A stretch of 64,000 bases of DNA from Candidatus Heimdallarchaeota archaeon LC_3 (GTDB lineage: Archaea > Asgardarchaeota > Heimdallarchaeia > Hodarchaeales > LC-3). The translations under genes were made by a program, and so were the position numbers. The stretch covers positions 22,010 to 86,009 of the forward strand of contig MDVS01000150.1 of assembly GCA_001940645.1 (NCBI GenBank), read 5' to 3'. Below are positions 57,034-64,000 of the stretch, one piece after another. The notes beneath the pieces were generated by a model that saw only the letters and a program-made list of their open reading frames with translations, did not search any database and was not told the origin of the DNA. Each line of letters opens with the position of its first letter. The first letter of the stretch is position 1.

Positions 57034-58464
57034 TTAATTCATCTCCTTAGAAGATAACGTTTTAACTAATTCAGGAAAAAAATTAGATAATCGTTTTAAG
57101 GATTCTAAAACAACAGTTTCATTTGTGCTATGGACGTTGAATCCAATTGGACCAATATCAATGCATTCTATACCGAGGTGCGAAAAAAATCTAGCGTCAG
57201 TAGCTCCTCCTCTTTCAGCTGTTGTGATATCTTTTCCTGTAACACTTTTCCAAGCTTTTTTTGCTGATCTCACAAGAAGTGAATCTTCTGGTGTAATTAT
57301 TGGGCCTGCAAAGGACTGAATTTCAACTTTTGGTTCAAATCGTATAGAACTAAATAAACTTCTAAAAGAGTCTTCTAATAATTCTTTATCAGTAGATTTC
57401 AACATTGATCTGAGATCTATTAACATTTCAATTCTTTCTTCAAATAGATTGATAATATTAACTGTGATATTTGTTCCTAAAGATGTTTTTCCTTGTGGTA
57501 ATGGGATTGAAGGTAAAATGTGCAACATTTTCATGATTTCTGTAAGTGAATCTTCTATTTCATACTCTAAACTATTTTTTGGATCTTTTATATTATTGTT
57601 ATTTGGTACAACTAGTTCTAATACAACTTCTTTAGGAATTATATTTGTTTTAAGGAATTCCTTTCCAGTAATTGAGAGAATATATTCATTGTTTTTATCC
57701 AAATACTTTGAAGCTTCATATACAGCATGTTGATCTATTTCTTTTCTATAATATGCTGCATGACTTGTTTTCGCACTGATTATTTTTGAGTTAAAAGTTA
57801 AAACTTTTTTTATTCCAGTTATTTTCTTTTTTGTTCTTGGAAACGTAGCACGGATAAAATGGGCATTCCGTCGAAGATTAATTATTTCTTCTCCTGCTGC
57901 ATCTGCTGTGATTACATATTGGGGCATCCAATTTTTTTTCTTACGAAAAATTTCAGAAAGCAAATTAGCAGTTCCCCTTGCACCACCTAATTCCTCATCA
58001 GATGTAAATCCAATACAAATATCTCCATTTGTAAACTCTGAGATCTTTTTTACTGAAGCCAAGAGAGCAGAAACACCTCCCTTCATATCAGTTACCCCAC
58101 GACCTTCAGCAACCTTTCCTAATTCAGAATCGTCTCTAGTAGTCATTTTAAAGGCATTTTTCCAAGTTTTTTCAGCAGGTACTACATCAAAATGCATTAG
58201 CAATAAAATTCTAGTTGCATTTTTGTGTTTTTCAGGTCGATGCCAAGCTACAAGCATAGGAAATCCTCCAAATTCATAATTTTCTGTTTTAAAATTTGCT
58301 TCTAATAAAATTCTTTCAATAAATTTACGACATTTAAAAAAACTATCAGGAACTTTATATTCAGAAGTAAATTGTTGTGAGTTCAATATATCTGGAGAAA
58401 AAGTTTTAAAACTGACCAATTCAGAAAGAATTTTAATAATAGAATCATCACTCATTACAATCAT
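57034..58464 (-). CDS. M20-family metallopeptidase
   Basis: Two-zinc amidohydrolase of the ArgE/DapE/CPG2 type, 476 residues, with ATG at 58464 or 58455. Zinc ligands and catalytic residues appear in HFDVVPAE (His, Asp), GRGVTDMKGGVSA (bridging Asp), FTSDEELGGARGT (catalytic Glu-Glu), ITADAAGEE, GGATDARFF and NVHSTNETV (last His). A lid-domain segment (residues ~210-360) with several strands is present. It is longer than usual at both ends. It may split dipeptides or N-acyl amino acids; the substrate is not given by the sequence. Convergent with the small membrane-protein gene. Confidence 0.88.
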   Translation of the reverse strand: MIVMSDDSIIKILSELVSFKTFSPDILNSQQFTSEYKVPDSFFKCRKFIERILLEANFKTENYEFGGFPMLVAWHRPEKHKNATRILLLMHFDVVPAEKTWKNAFKMTTRDDSELGKVAEGRGVTDMKGGVSALLASVKKISEFTNGDICIGFTSDEELGGARGTANLLSEIFRKKKNWMPQYVITADAAGEEIINLRRNAHFIRATFPRTKKKITGIKKVLTFNSKIISAKTSHAAYYRKEIDQHAVYEASKYLDKNNEYILSITGKEFLKTNIIPKEVVLELVVPNNNNIKDPKNSLEYEIEDSLTEIMKMLHILPSIPLPQGKTSLGTNITVNIINLFEERIEMLIDLRSMLKSTDKELLEDSFRSLFSSIRFEPKVEIQSFAGPIITPEDSLLVRSAKKAWKSVTGKDITTAERGGATDARFFSHLGIECIDIGPIGFNVHSTNETVVLESLKRLSNFFPELVKTLSSKEMN

Positions 58465-58809
58465 TCACATTGATTAAAGAAAACGTTGATATTATTTGAA
58501 TTTTTACCGATTAAAAAATGTAGATCACTTGATTAATAAAATAAAAGATTGAAGATAAAAATTAATAGCAAGATCTAGAGAAGTATTATATGTATTAGAC
58601 TTTCACCAATAATACAAATCTTTGACGTTTCAATTTATATGAATAAATCTGAATTAAATCTCTCTCACGTAGTTTCAGTGAGTAGTTCATGAATATGGAT
58701 AACAATTATCTGAGTACCGGGGACATTCTGATGAAAAAAATGTTAATTTCCAAAATATATTTAATATTTCCTAAAAAATTTTATAAATTAATAAACAGGT
58801 ACCGTTATA
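58465..58809. other. Intergenic between M20 peptidase and cdc6
   Basis: About 345 bases between two divergent genes. The promoter of cdc6 should be here. No origin-recognition box of the known form (TTCCAGTGGAAAC-like) was seen. The short GC-rich piece gagtaccggggacattc (near 58714-58730) stands out against the AT background. Confidence 0.35.
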
Positions 58810-60054
58810 ATGATCATTAAAGATAGAAGATGGTTGGATGAGGATTTTATACCATCTAAGCTATTATTCCGGGACGATCAAGTAAGAGAATTAGAATACA
58901 CTAGACAAATTGTTATAGATCAGCAAGCACAGGGATCAAATCAAATTTATGCAAATGCGAGTGATGTCTTATTACTTGGAGGACCGGGGACAGGAAAAAC
59001 TGCATTATTGAGAGATATGTTGGCTAAAGGAAGAAATTTCCTTGCACGATCTCCAAATACCAATAGTAAGATTGCATATATTGACTGTTCAAAATTTTCT
59101 AATGAAAGATCATTTTGGGTGAATTTAAGTTCAGAAATAGGTGTGTATTATACTTCAACAACTTCTTTGGATCAAATTAAAGCAGATGCTTTGAACGCAA
59201 TCAAGGATAATTCATTACTTCTTTTACTCGATGAAGTTGATGTTTTAATTATCGAAAATCCAGAGACGTTTGATACAATAACAAATTTGATGTCAAGAGA
59301 ACAAGGAGTAACTTTGTGTGCTGCTGCTAATCGAAAAGATTGGAGAAAGAGTTTAGGAGAAAAAAACACTTTTAATCCTAGAACAATTAATTGTCCAGAG
59401 TATAATTCTCACCAATTAAATGAATTAGCAATAGATAGGCTTTTTTATGCCTTAAATGTAGATTATGGGGATCTAGATAAACTTAATGACTTGATATTGT
59501 CTGCTGCCATTGAAATTATTGCTATTAGAGCTTTCAGAATAGGTGGAGATGCACGTAAGCTTATTAAAATGCTACGATTAGCTGTTGAGCGAGCAGAAAT
59601 GAAAAATATAATAAAAATTACTGAACAAGAAGCACAGTTTGCTTGTGCTCAAATTGATGATGATGCTCAACAGCTACATGATTCTTTAATGTCAAAATCT
59701 CATGACGTTCATGTTGTCCTCTTGGCGACACATGAATTAAATAACTTTGATAGAAATCGTAGTAGAGATGAGGATGATGGTATTAGAAGTCTTGAAATCG
59801 TTTCTAAATATCAAGAATTTATTCAAATAAGTGATCCAACAGAAGAACCACTTAAATACAGATCAATTATGGACTTACTGCAGAAATTATTAACAGAAGG
59901 ATTGATAAATCGGATGCGGGCTAAAGCAAGGGGGAATGTATGGTATTATGAAATTAATGAAGATTATTTTCAAGGAGAAGAAATTGTAAAACAATTAGAT
60001 AAAATATGTCCAAAATGTCAACTATTAGTTAATGATAAACTTATTGCTTTCTAA
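58810..60054 (+). CDS. cdc6: Orc1/Cdc6 replication initiator (AAA+)
   Basis: ATPase that marks archaeal origins and helps load the MCM helicase. 414 residues, the usual size. Walker A GGPGTGKTALLRD (from about 58), Walker B LLLLLDEVD (about 138), sensor 1 in CAAANRKDW, the arginine-containing sensor 2 IGGDARKLIKML, and a C-terminal winged-helix domain (DPTEEPLKYRSIMDLLQKLL, then LINRMRAKARGNVWYYEIN). A short CPKC near the end could bind metal. ATG at 58810. Archaeal cdc6 genes often lie next to an origin, so the AT-rich spaces at its ends are candidates. Two tandem double-RHH genes follow downstream. Confidence 0.88.
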   Translation: MIIKDRRWLDEDFIPSKLLFRDDQVRELEYTRQIVIDQQAQGSNQIYANASDVLLLGGPGTGKTALLRDMLAKGRNFLARSPNTNSKIAYIDCSKFSNERSFWVNLSSEIGVYYTSTTSLDQIKADALNAIKDNSLLLLLDEVDVLIIENPETFDTITNLMSREQGVTLCAAANRKDWRKSLGEKNTFNPRTINCPEYNSHQLNELAIDRLFYALNVDYGDLDKLNDLILSAAIEIIAIRAFRIGGDARKLIKMLRLAVERAEMKNIIKITEQEAQFACAQIDDDAQQLHDSLMSKSHDVHVVLLATHELNNFDRNRSRDEDDGIRSLEIVSKYQEFIQISDPTEEPLKYRSIMDLLQKLLTEGLINRMRAKARGNVWYYEINEDYFQGEEIVKQLDKICPKCQLLVNDKLIAF

Positions 60055-60744
60055 AATATTTCTTAAATTCTTATTGTTTGCAAAATCTATTTTTTTTCCA
60101 AAATTCAAGACGATAAAATCAATATTAAATTCTCCAAAAACGCATCTAATTTAGACTAAGTTAAAATTTCAAGTAATCACAGCTAAATTTAATGCTTAAT
60201 ATCTTTTTTTTAGAAAAATTGATCATTTTTTTAATTTACTAATTTAAAAACATTTTTGTCAAGAATTAACTGCTGAAATTCAAGGTTTTTAATTTTGCTT
60301 TCTTTTTTACTAATTTTACTAAAATTAATACATTGTGACTATATAATAATCAAATTATAGCTACTTTATAACTACCTATTTTTACTTGCAACGAGATAAA
60401 GATAAAAAGACACATGTAAATGAAGTTATTTATTGCACGTAAAGCCCTTTATTTAAAAGATAGGTATTAAAAAATCCGACATAAGTACCATTTGAGCATA
60501 AAGTATAAATACCAACTCATTTATAGATAAAGATATTGTAAAATAACCTTATAACAATGATTTGTTGTTGGATAATTGATTTGTCTATATATTTGGGCTT
60601 TAATGTGATAGGTCTAAATCGGGGATTAAACAGCAAATCGAATAAATTTCAGAGAGTTCAAAATAAAATCTTAATAATTTCAATCGCAATATTTAAAAAG
60701 ATAAAAATTTTAGAATAAATTAAGATATAATAAGGGAAAATAAA
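60055..60744. other. 690-bp gene-free region downstream of cdc6
   Basis: Very AT-rich DNA with no accepted gene. It contains a single 53-codon frame (60557-60718) just before the RHH genes, which is probably chance. Runs of T and A, and short repeats such as actaattttactaaa, could be unwinding DNA. Next to cdc6 this is the best candidate for a replication origin in the window, but no origin-recognition boxes were seen. Promoter sequences for the RHH gene at 60745 should be at its end. Confidence 0.35.
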
Positions 60745-61116
60745 GTGTCTTTACAAATCATTTGTTTTAAACTTAATAGAGAACAAATAAAGTCAATAGA
60801 TGACTTGATTTACAAAAAACTATATTTTTCTCGCTCTGAAATTCTTCGTTTTGCGATAAGGCACTTATTAGCTAAAATTGCTCAAGATATTACTTATGAA
60901 CCAGGATTCACGTCTTGGAGTGATGACATTAAGGCTCTCGGAAATGAACGTCCAATAACCACAAAGGAATCAGTATCTTCCAAGTTTCCTCCAAAGCTTC
61001 TAGAATGTGTTGATCAGGTTGTATCAGAGGGTCGTTTTCAGTCGCGTTCACAATTCATAAGAGAATCATTAGATATTTTTCTCTTCGATAGAGAAAAATT
61101 ACATGAGAGTTTATAA
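60745..61116 (+). CDS. Double ribbon-helix-helix DNA-binding protein
   Basis: 123 residues, GTG start at 60745. Two ribbon-helix-helix (CopG/MetJ-type) units in one chain: residues about 3-45, IICFKLNREQIKSIDDLI with YFSRSEILRFAIRHLL, and about 70-115, VSSKFPPKLLECVDQVV with RFQSRSQFIRESLDIF. Usually two RHH chains dimerise to bind DNA; here one chain can form the fold on its own or make a long filament on DNA. It is followed 27 bp later by a paralog. Likely a transcription regulator or nucleoid-type protein. Confidence 0.75.
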   Translation: MSLQIICFKLNREQIKSIDDLIYKKLYFSRSEILRFAIRHLLAKIAQDITYEPGFTSWSDDIKALGNERPITTKESVSSKFPPKLLECVDQVVSEGRFQSRSQFIRESLDIFLFDREKLHESL

Positions 61117-61143
61117 AAAATTTAAAAAAATTGGTGAAAAAAA

Positions 61144-61566
61144 TTGTTAAGTCAAGAATTAGTTGTTCCTGTTCAAACACCAGAACTAGTTATATCAAAT
61201 AAAGATTTAAAGACAGTAGCATTCAAATTGCAGTCATCTTTTCTAGGAAAAATAAAAGATCTTTGTAAGAATGGTTATTATGCTTCCTTGTCTGAAGTTG
61301 CTCGAATTGCAGTCTTTGAATTTATGGCTGAATTATTAACTTTACGTGAACAAGGGGGAAAATTCTGGAATGAATTTTATAATAAAGATGAGAATATAGA
61401 GAAAAAAGTACCTATTAGTGTAAAAATACCTATTGCTATGCTGGATAATATGAATAGTATTATACGAGATTTTCAATTTAAAGACAGATCAAAGTTTATT
61501 AGATCAGCACTTACTCGATTTATCAATGAAGATCAAGATAATTTTCATAATTTTTTAAGTAAATAG
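61144..61566 (+). CDS. Double ribbon-helix-helix protein, paralog
   Basis: 140 residues, TTG start at 61144. The same double RHH layout as the upstream gene: residues about 20-60, KTVAFKLQSSFLGKIKDLC with YASLSEVARIAVFEFM, and about 90-130, VPISVKIPIAMLDNMNSII with KDRSKFIRSALTRF. The short N-terminal extension and the middle loop differ. The tandem pair probably arose by duplication and could form a heterodimer. It ends 74 bp before nadA, with which it may share a transcript, although a separate promoter is possible. Confidence 0.72.
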   Translation: MLSQELVVPVQTPELVISNKDLKTVAFKLQSSFLGKIKDLCKNGYYASLSEVARIAVFEFMAELLTLREQGGKFWNEFYNKDENIEKKVPISVKIPIAMLDNMNSIIRDFQFKDRSKFIRSALTRFINEDQDNFHNFLSK

Positions 61567-61640
61567 GGGTATATTTATTCAAAACGAGCATTTTGCTAAG
61601 TACAAATATTTACAAATCCACTAACTTATATTAATATGTT

Positions 61641-62687
61641 ATGAATTCTGTTATAGATACAACAGAAATTAATGAGTTTGTTTTAACTGAAGCGGAAATA
61701 GAAAAAGAAGCAAAGAATTTGCATAACAAGCTATCTTCAGTTGGTTATGATTATGAGGTTTGCTTGGATCTAGCTAAATTAACATTAGAAATTAAGTATT
61801 TTAAGGAAAAGCATAATGCAATTATTGTCGCTCATAGTTATCAAACACCAGATATAATTTTTGGTATAGCTGATTATAAAGGAGATTCTTACGAATTAAG
61901 TCTAGTATGCCAAGATACTCCTGCTAAAATAATTCTTTTTTGTGGCGTAGTTTTTATGGCTGAGACAGCTAAAATCCTTAATCCACAAAAAACTGTCCTA
62001 ATACCATCACAAAAAGCAGGTTGTTCACTGGCAGACTCAATTACTGGTGAAGATGTTAAAAATCTAAAAAAAGAGAATCCAAATATCCCTGTAGTAACTT
62101 ATATCAATACCAAAGCAGATGTGAAAGCAGAATCAGATATAATTGTTACATCTGCTAATGTAAGAAATATCATTGAAAATCTTAATACTGATGAGTTAAT
62201 TTTCATCCCAGATAAATACATGACAAAAAATATGGAAAATTTATACCCTGATAAGAAGTTTATAGGATGGGATGGCAAATGCATTGTCCACGAAGAATTT
62301 ACCGTTGAAAAGGTTGATTTTTATCGAAAACAACTTGGAAAAGACCTTCATATCCTTGTTCATACCGAATGTGCCCCAGAAGTTGTTGGTCGAGCAGATA
62401 TGGCTGGTGGAACCGGTGATATGATCCGATATATCAAAAGTCATCCTGAAGCGAAAAAATTCTTTCTGGTAACTGAATGCGGATTAAGTGAGAGATTAAA
62501 AATAGAATTTCCTGATCGAGAATTCATTATGCAATGCAATATGTGTCCCTACATGAAGGAAATAACATTGGACAACATTCTTGAGTGTCTTCGGAATCCA
62601 AAGCCTGAAAATATAATAGAATTGCCTTCAAATATTATTAGTAAGGCAAAAAAGTCTTTACAAAAAATGTTTGACTATAGTAGGTAA
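61641..62687 (+). CDS. nadA: Quinolinate synthase A
   Basis: [4Fe-4S] enzyme that condenses iminoaspartate and dihydroxyacetone phosphate to quinolinate for NAD synthesis. 348 residues, ATG at 61641. Marks: IIVAHSYQTPDII, GDSYELS, LFCGVVFMAETAKILNP, the first cluster Cys in KAGCSLADSI (128), the second in VHTECAPEV (244) and the third in MQCNMCPYMKEI (near 299-302). GTGDMIRYIK and VTECGLSERL are also typical. The nadB and nadC genes are not in the window. It is convergent with the hypothetical gene at 62701. Confidence 0.93.
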   Translation: MNSVIDTTEINEFVLTEAEIEKEAKNLHNKLSSVGYDYEVCLDLAKLTLEIKYFKEKHNAIIVAHSYQTPDIIFGIADYKGDSYELSLVCQDTPAKIILFCGVVFMAETAKILNPQKTVLIPSQKAGCSLADSITGEDVKNLKKENPNIPVVTYINTKADVKAESDIIVTSANVRNIIENLNTDELIFIPDKYMTKNMENLYPDKKFIGWDGKCIVHEEFTVEKVDFYRKQLGKDLHILVHTECAPEVVGRADMAGGTGDMIRYIKSHPEAKKFFLVTECGLSERLKIEFPDREFIMQCNMCPYMKEITLDNILECLRNPKPENIIELPSNIISKAKKSLQKMFDYSR

Positions 62688-62700
62688 CTGAAAACTACAT

Positions 62701-63387
62701 TTACGTCATCCTTCTTAAATCAAAGCGAGCCTTATCAATCTGATATGTACCAGATCTATCATATTTTACCTTTAAATATTTTAAATCTAAAACTTTAACT
62801 TTTTTCTTTTCTTTTTTGGAATCTTTAGTAGTAACGTTATATAGAACTTTGAAATTTTCTATTTGATAGAGCAACTCTTCAATCAATTTTATTAATTTCA
62901 TAATTTCTTCATTGCTAGGTGTCTTATTCCATGAAAAAAAATAATCAAATTGACTCAAAACTAGTCCATGAGTATCAATTTGTGGTAAATCGATACTTAT
63001 CATCTTTTCTAGGGCATAATAAATACCTGGTCCAGTGAATTTCACATAAGAGACTGAATAACCTGTCTCAATTAATTTTTCCTGTTCTTCTTCACCGATT
63101 TTTATTGTTGAGGCCTCATAACGGACTTTAGTTTTTAATAACTTTAGATCAATTTCCTTGATCAAATTTAGTACTCTATCAATCGTAGGTTCTGTATGCC
63201 AATCGAAGGAAAAATCGTAATTGCCTATAACTACTGAGCTAGATTTAATTCTTGCTACCTTTTTTGAAGATTTATCTTCTCTTAATGATGCACTTCCAGA
63301 TAATTCGCTAAATTTTGTCGATATTTCTTCCAAAATAGGCAAGGCTTTTAACAAATCGGGACCATATAGCTTTAAATAAGTTCTCAT
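62701..63387 (-). CDS. Hypothetical protein with internal duplication
   Basis: 228 residues from the ATG at 63387 (MRTYLKLYGPDLL; a TTG two codons upstream is also possible). It contains two related units of ~45 residues: YDFSFDWHTEPTIDRVLNLI followed by KEIDLKLLKTKVRYEAST, and FDYFFSWNKTPSNEEIMKLI followed by KLIEELLYQIENFKVLYNVT. Each gives a strand, a long amphipathic helix and a second strand, so a two-lobed fold. The C-terminus is lysine-rich and ends KARFDLRRMT. No Cys, no membrane span, no family recognised. Convergent with nadA with 13 bp between stops. Confidence 0.6.
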   Translation of the reverse strand: MRTYLKLYGPDLLKALPILEEISTKFSELSGSASLREDKSSKKVARIKSSSVVIGNYDFSFDWHTEPTIDRVLNLIKEIDLKLLKTKVRYEASTIKIGEEEQEKLIETGYSVSYVKFTGPGIYYALEKMISIDLPQIDTHGLVLSQFDYFFSWNKTPSNEEIMKLIKLIEELLYQIENFKVLYNVTTKDSKKEKKKVKVLDLKYLKVKYDRSGTYQIDKARFDLRRMT

Positions 63388-63586
63388 AATCAAACAAATC
63401 CATAATTTTCCATTAACTAAATTTTCTTAATTTAGTTAAACTAATGTATTCATTTACAATATCTATAGTAATTTATTGAGATAATTATTCTTTTTTTTAA
63501 TACAAATAGAAATTAATTCGTGATAATATCATGCTTTTACCTTAAATAGTTTCTGAAAATTTTAATATGATCAAAAATTTAACAAG

Positions 63587-64000
63587 AAAATAGTTTAAAT
63601 AAGTAAATTATATATAATGACGAATAAAAAAGGAGAATATTTTTTGTTTTTAATATTCATTGTAAAAAACAAATTTAAAATAAAAAAATAATGAATTCTG
63701 ATCTTTTTTCTTCCTAAAAAGATGGCTCAAAAATCCAAGGACCGACAATGAAAGAAACATCTTTGGAACTAGTGATTCCAATATCAAAGGTAAAATAGTT
63801 TAAATAAGTAAATTATATATAATGACGAATAAAAAAGGAGAATATTTTTTGTTTTTAATATTCATTGTAAAAAACAAATTTAAAATAAAAAAATAATGAA
63901 TTCTGATCTTTTTTCTTCCTAAAAAGATGGCTCAAAAATCCAAGGACCGACAATGAAAGAAACATCTTTGGAACTAGTGATTCCAATATCAAAGGTAAAA
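63587..64000. repeat. Exact 205-bp tandem duplication at window end
   Basis: The 205 bases 63587-63791 recur without change at 63792-63996, and the last four bases (aaaa) begin a third unit, so the duplicated piece is 209 bases with a 4-base overlap. The base before the first unit (g) differs from the corresponding t of the second. Each unit contains a TATA-like aaattatatata, a ggag stretch and the start of a short open frame (atgaaagaaac). An exact copy at the edge of a sequence is typical of either a very recent duplication or an assembly end artefact. Confidence 0.85.
63953..64000 (+). CDS. Possible gene start, truncated by window end
   Basis: In the second copy of the duplication an ATG opens a frame of 16 codons to the last base: MKETSLELVIPISKVK. 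In the first copy the same frame hits TAG at 63796-63798 right after these residues, so only the second copy could lead a real gene. The short line IPISKVK resembles the opening of archaeal histone-fold proteins (LPxAxVKRI), but 16 residues cannot decide this. An upstream ATG (MAQKSKDRQ, then stop) overlaps it. Confidence 0.3.
   Translation, partial: MKETSLELVIPISKVK

Noticed and set aside
58465..60744. Origin recognition boxes next to cdc6
   Set aside because: No copies of the known ORB or mini-ORB sequence could be seen by eye, so an origin is only suggested from context.
1..64000. tRNA, rRNA genes and CRISPR arrays
   Set aside because: No cloverleaf-like GC-rich stretch, rRNA core sequence or regularly spaced repeat was found by reading; small tRNAs could still be missed.

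Overview
The window is strongly AT-rich DNA from an archaeon. Archaeal marks are a family B DNA polymerase with all exonuclease and polymerase motifs, an Orc1/Cdc6 AAA+ initiator, the SPOUT rRNA methyltransferase Nep1, an archaeal-type SecE of 55 residues, family-4 uracil-DNA glycosylase, a Mut7-C protein and an ADP-forming acyl-CoA synthetase alpha chain. Two Ras/Rab-sized small GTPases, a larger Arf/MglA-like GTPase and a probable pseudo-GTPase are the kind of repertoire known from Asgard archaea, so an Asgard lineage is the best guess. This is inferred from gene content; no marker tree was possible. There are no rRNA genes, CRISPR arrays or intact insertion sequences, and I found no convincing tRNA.

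Layout. 0-15 kb is an accessory-like stretch: a probable pseudo-GTPase, two solitary DNA adenine methyltransferases, a small GTPase, a METTL16/RlmF-like methyltransferase between two decayed MFS transporter remnants, an adenosylhomocysteinase-like protein, an fRMsr-type GAF protein, and a frameshifted trans-aconitate methyltransferase behind a PPOX flavoprotein. A 1.2 kb gene-poor stretch (14.5-15.8 kb) holds a histidine-kinase remnant and a perfect 12-bp inverted repeat. 15.8-32 kb is mostly housekeeping: PolB, cobalamin adenosyltransferase, an APH/maltokinase-like kinase, threonine dehydrogenase, divergent dCMP deaminase and uracil-DNA glycosylase, a TauE-type exporter, two TPR proteins, Mut7-C, a PD-(D/E)XK nuclease-like protein, a DUF2085-like membrane protein and Nep1.

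32-37 kb holds the most promising undescribed unit: three genes coupled end to end encode two large unrecognised soluble proteins and an atypical GTPase. 39-47.5 kb contains an acyl-CoA synthetase alpha gene, pmbA and tldD, each interrupted by in-frame stops or a frameshift, with two paralogous membrane-anchored subtilases on either side of tldD/pmbA.

48-57 kb carries a biotin carboxylase, an amphi-Trp-like protein, a short secE, a YaaA-like protein, an EamA-type transporter, a PadR regulator with a HAAS membrane partner, and a Rab-like GTPase with a degenerate switch II next to two membrane proteins. 57-64 kb has an M20 peptidase, Orc1/Cdc6, a 690-bp gene-free region that could hold an origin, two tandem double ribbon-helix-helix proteins, NadA, an unknown protein with an internal duplication, and an exact 205-bp tandem duplication running to the last base. 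That duplication may be biological or an assembly end artefact.

Several genes have better ATG starts than the longest open frame; those were chosen and the alternatives noted.
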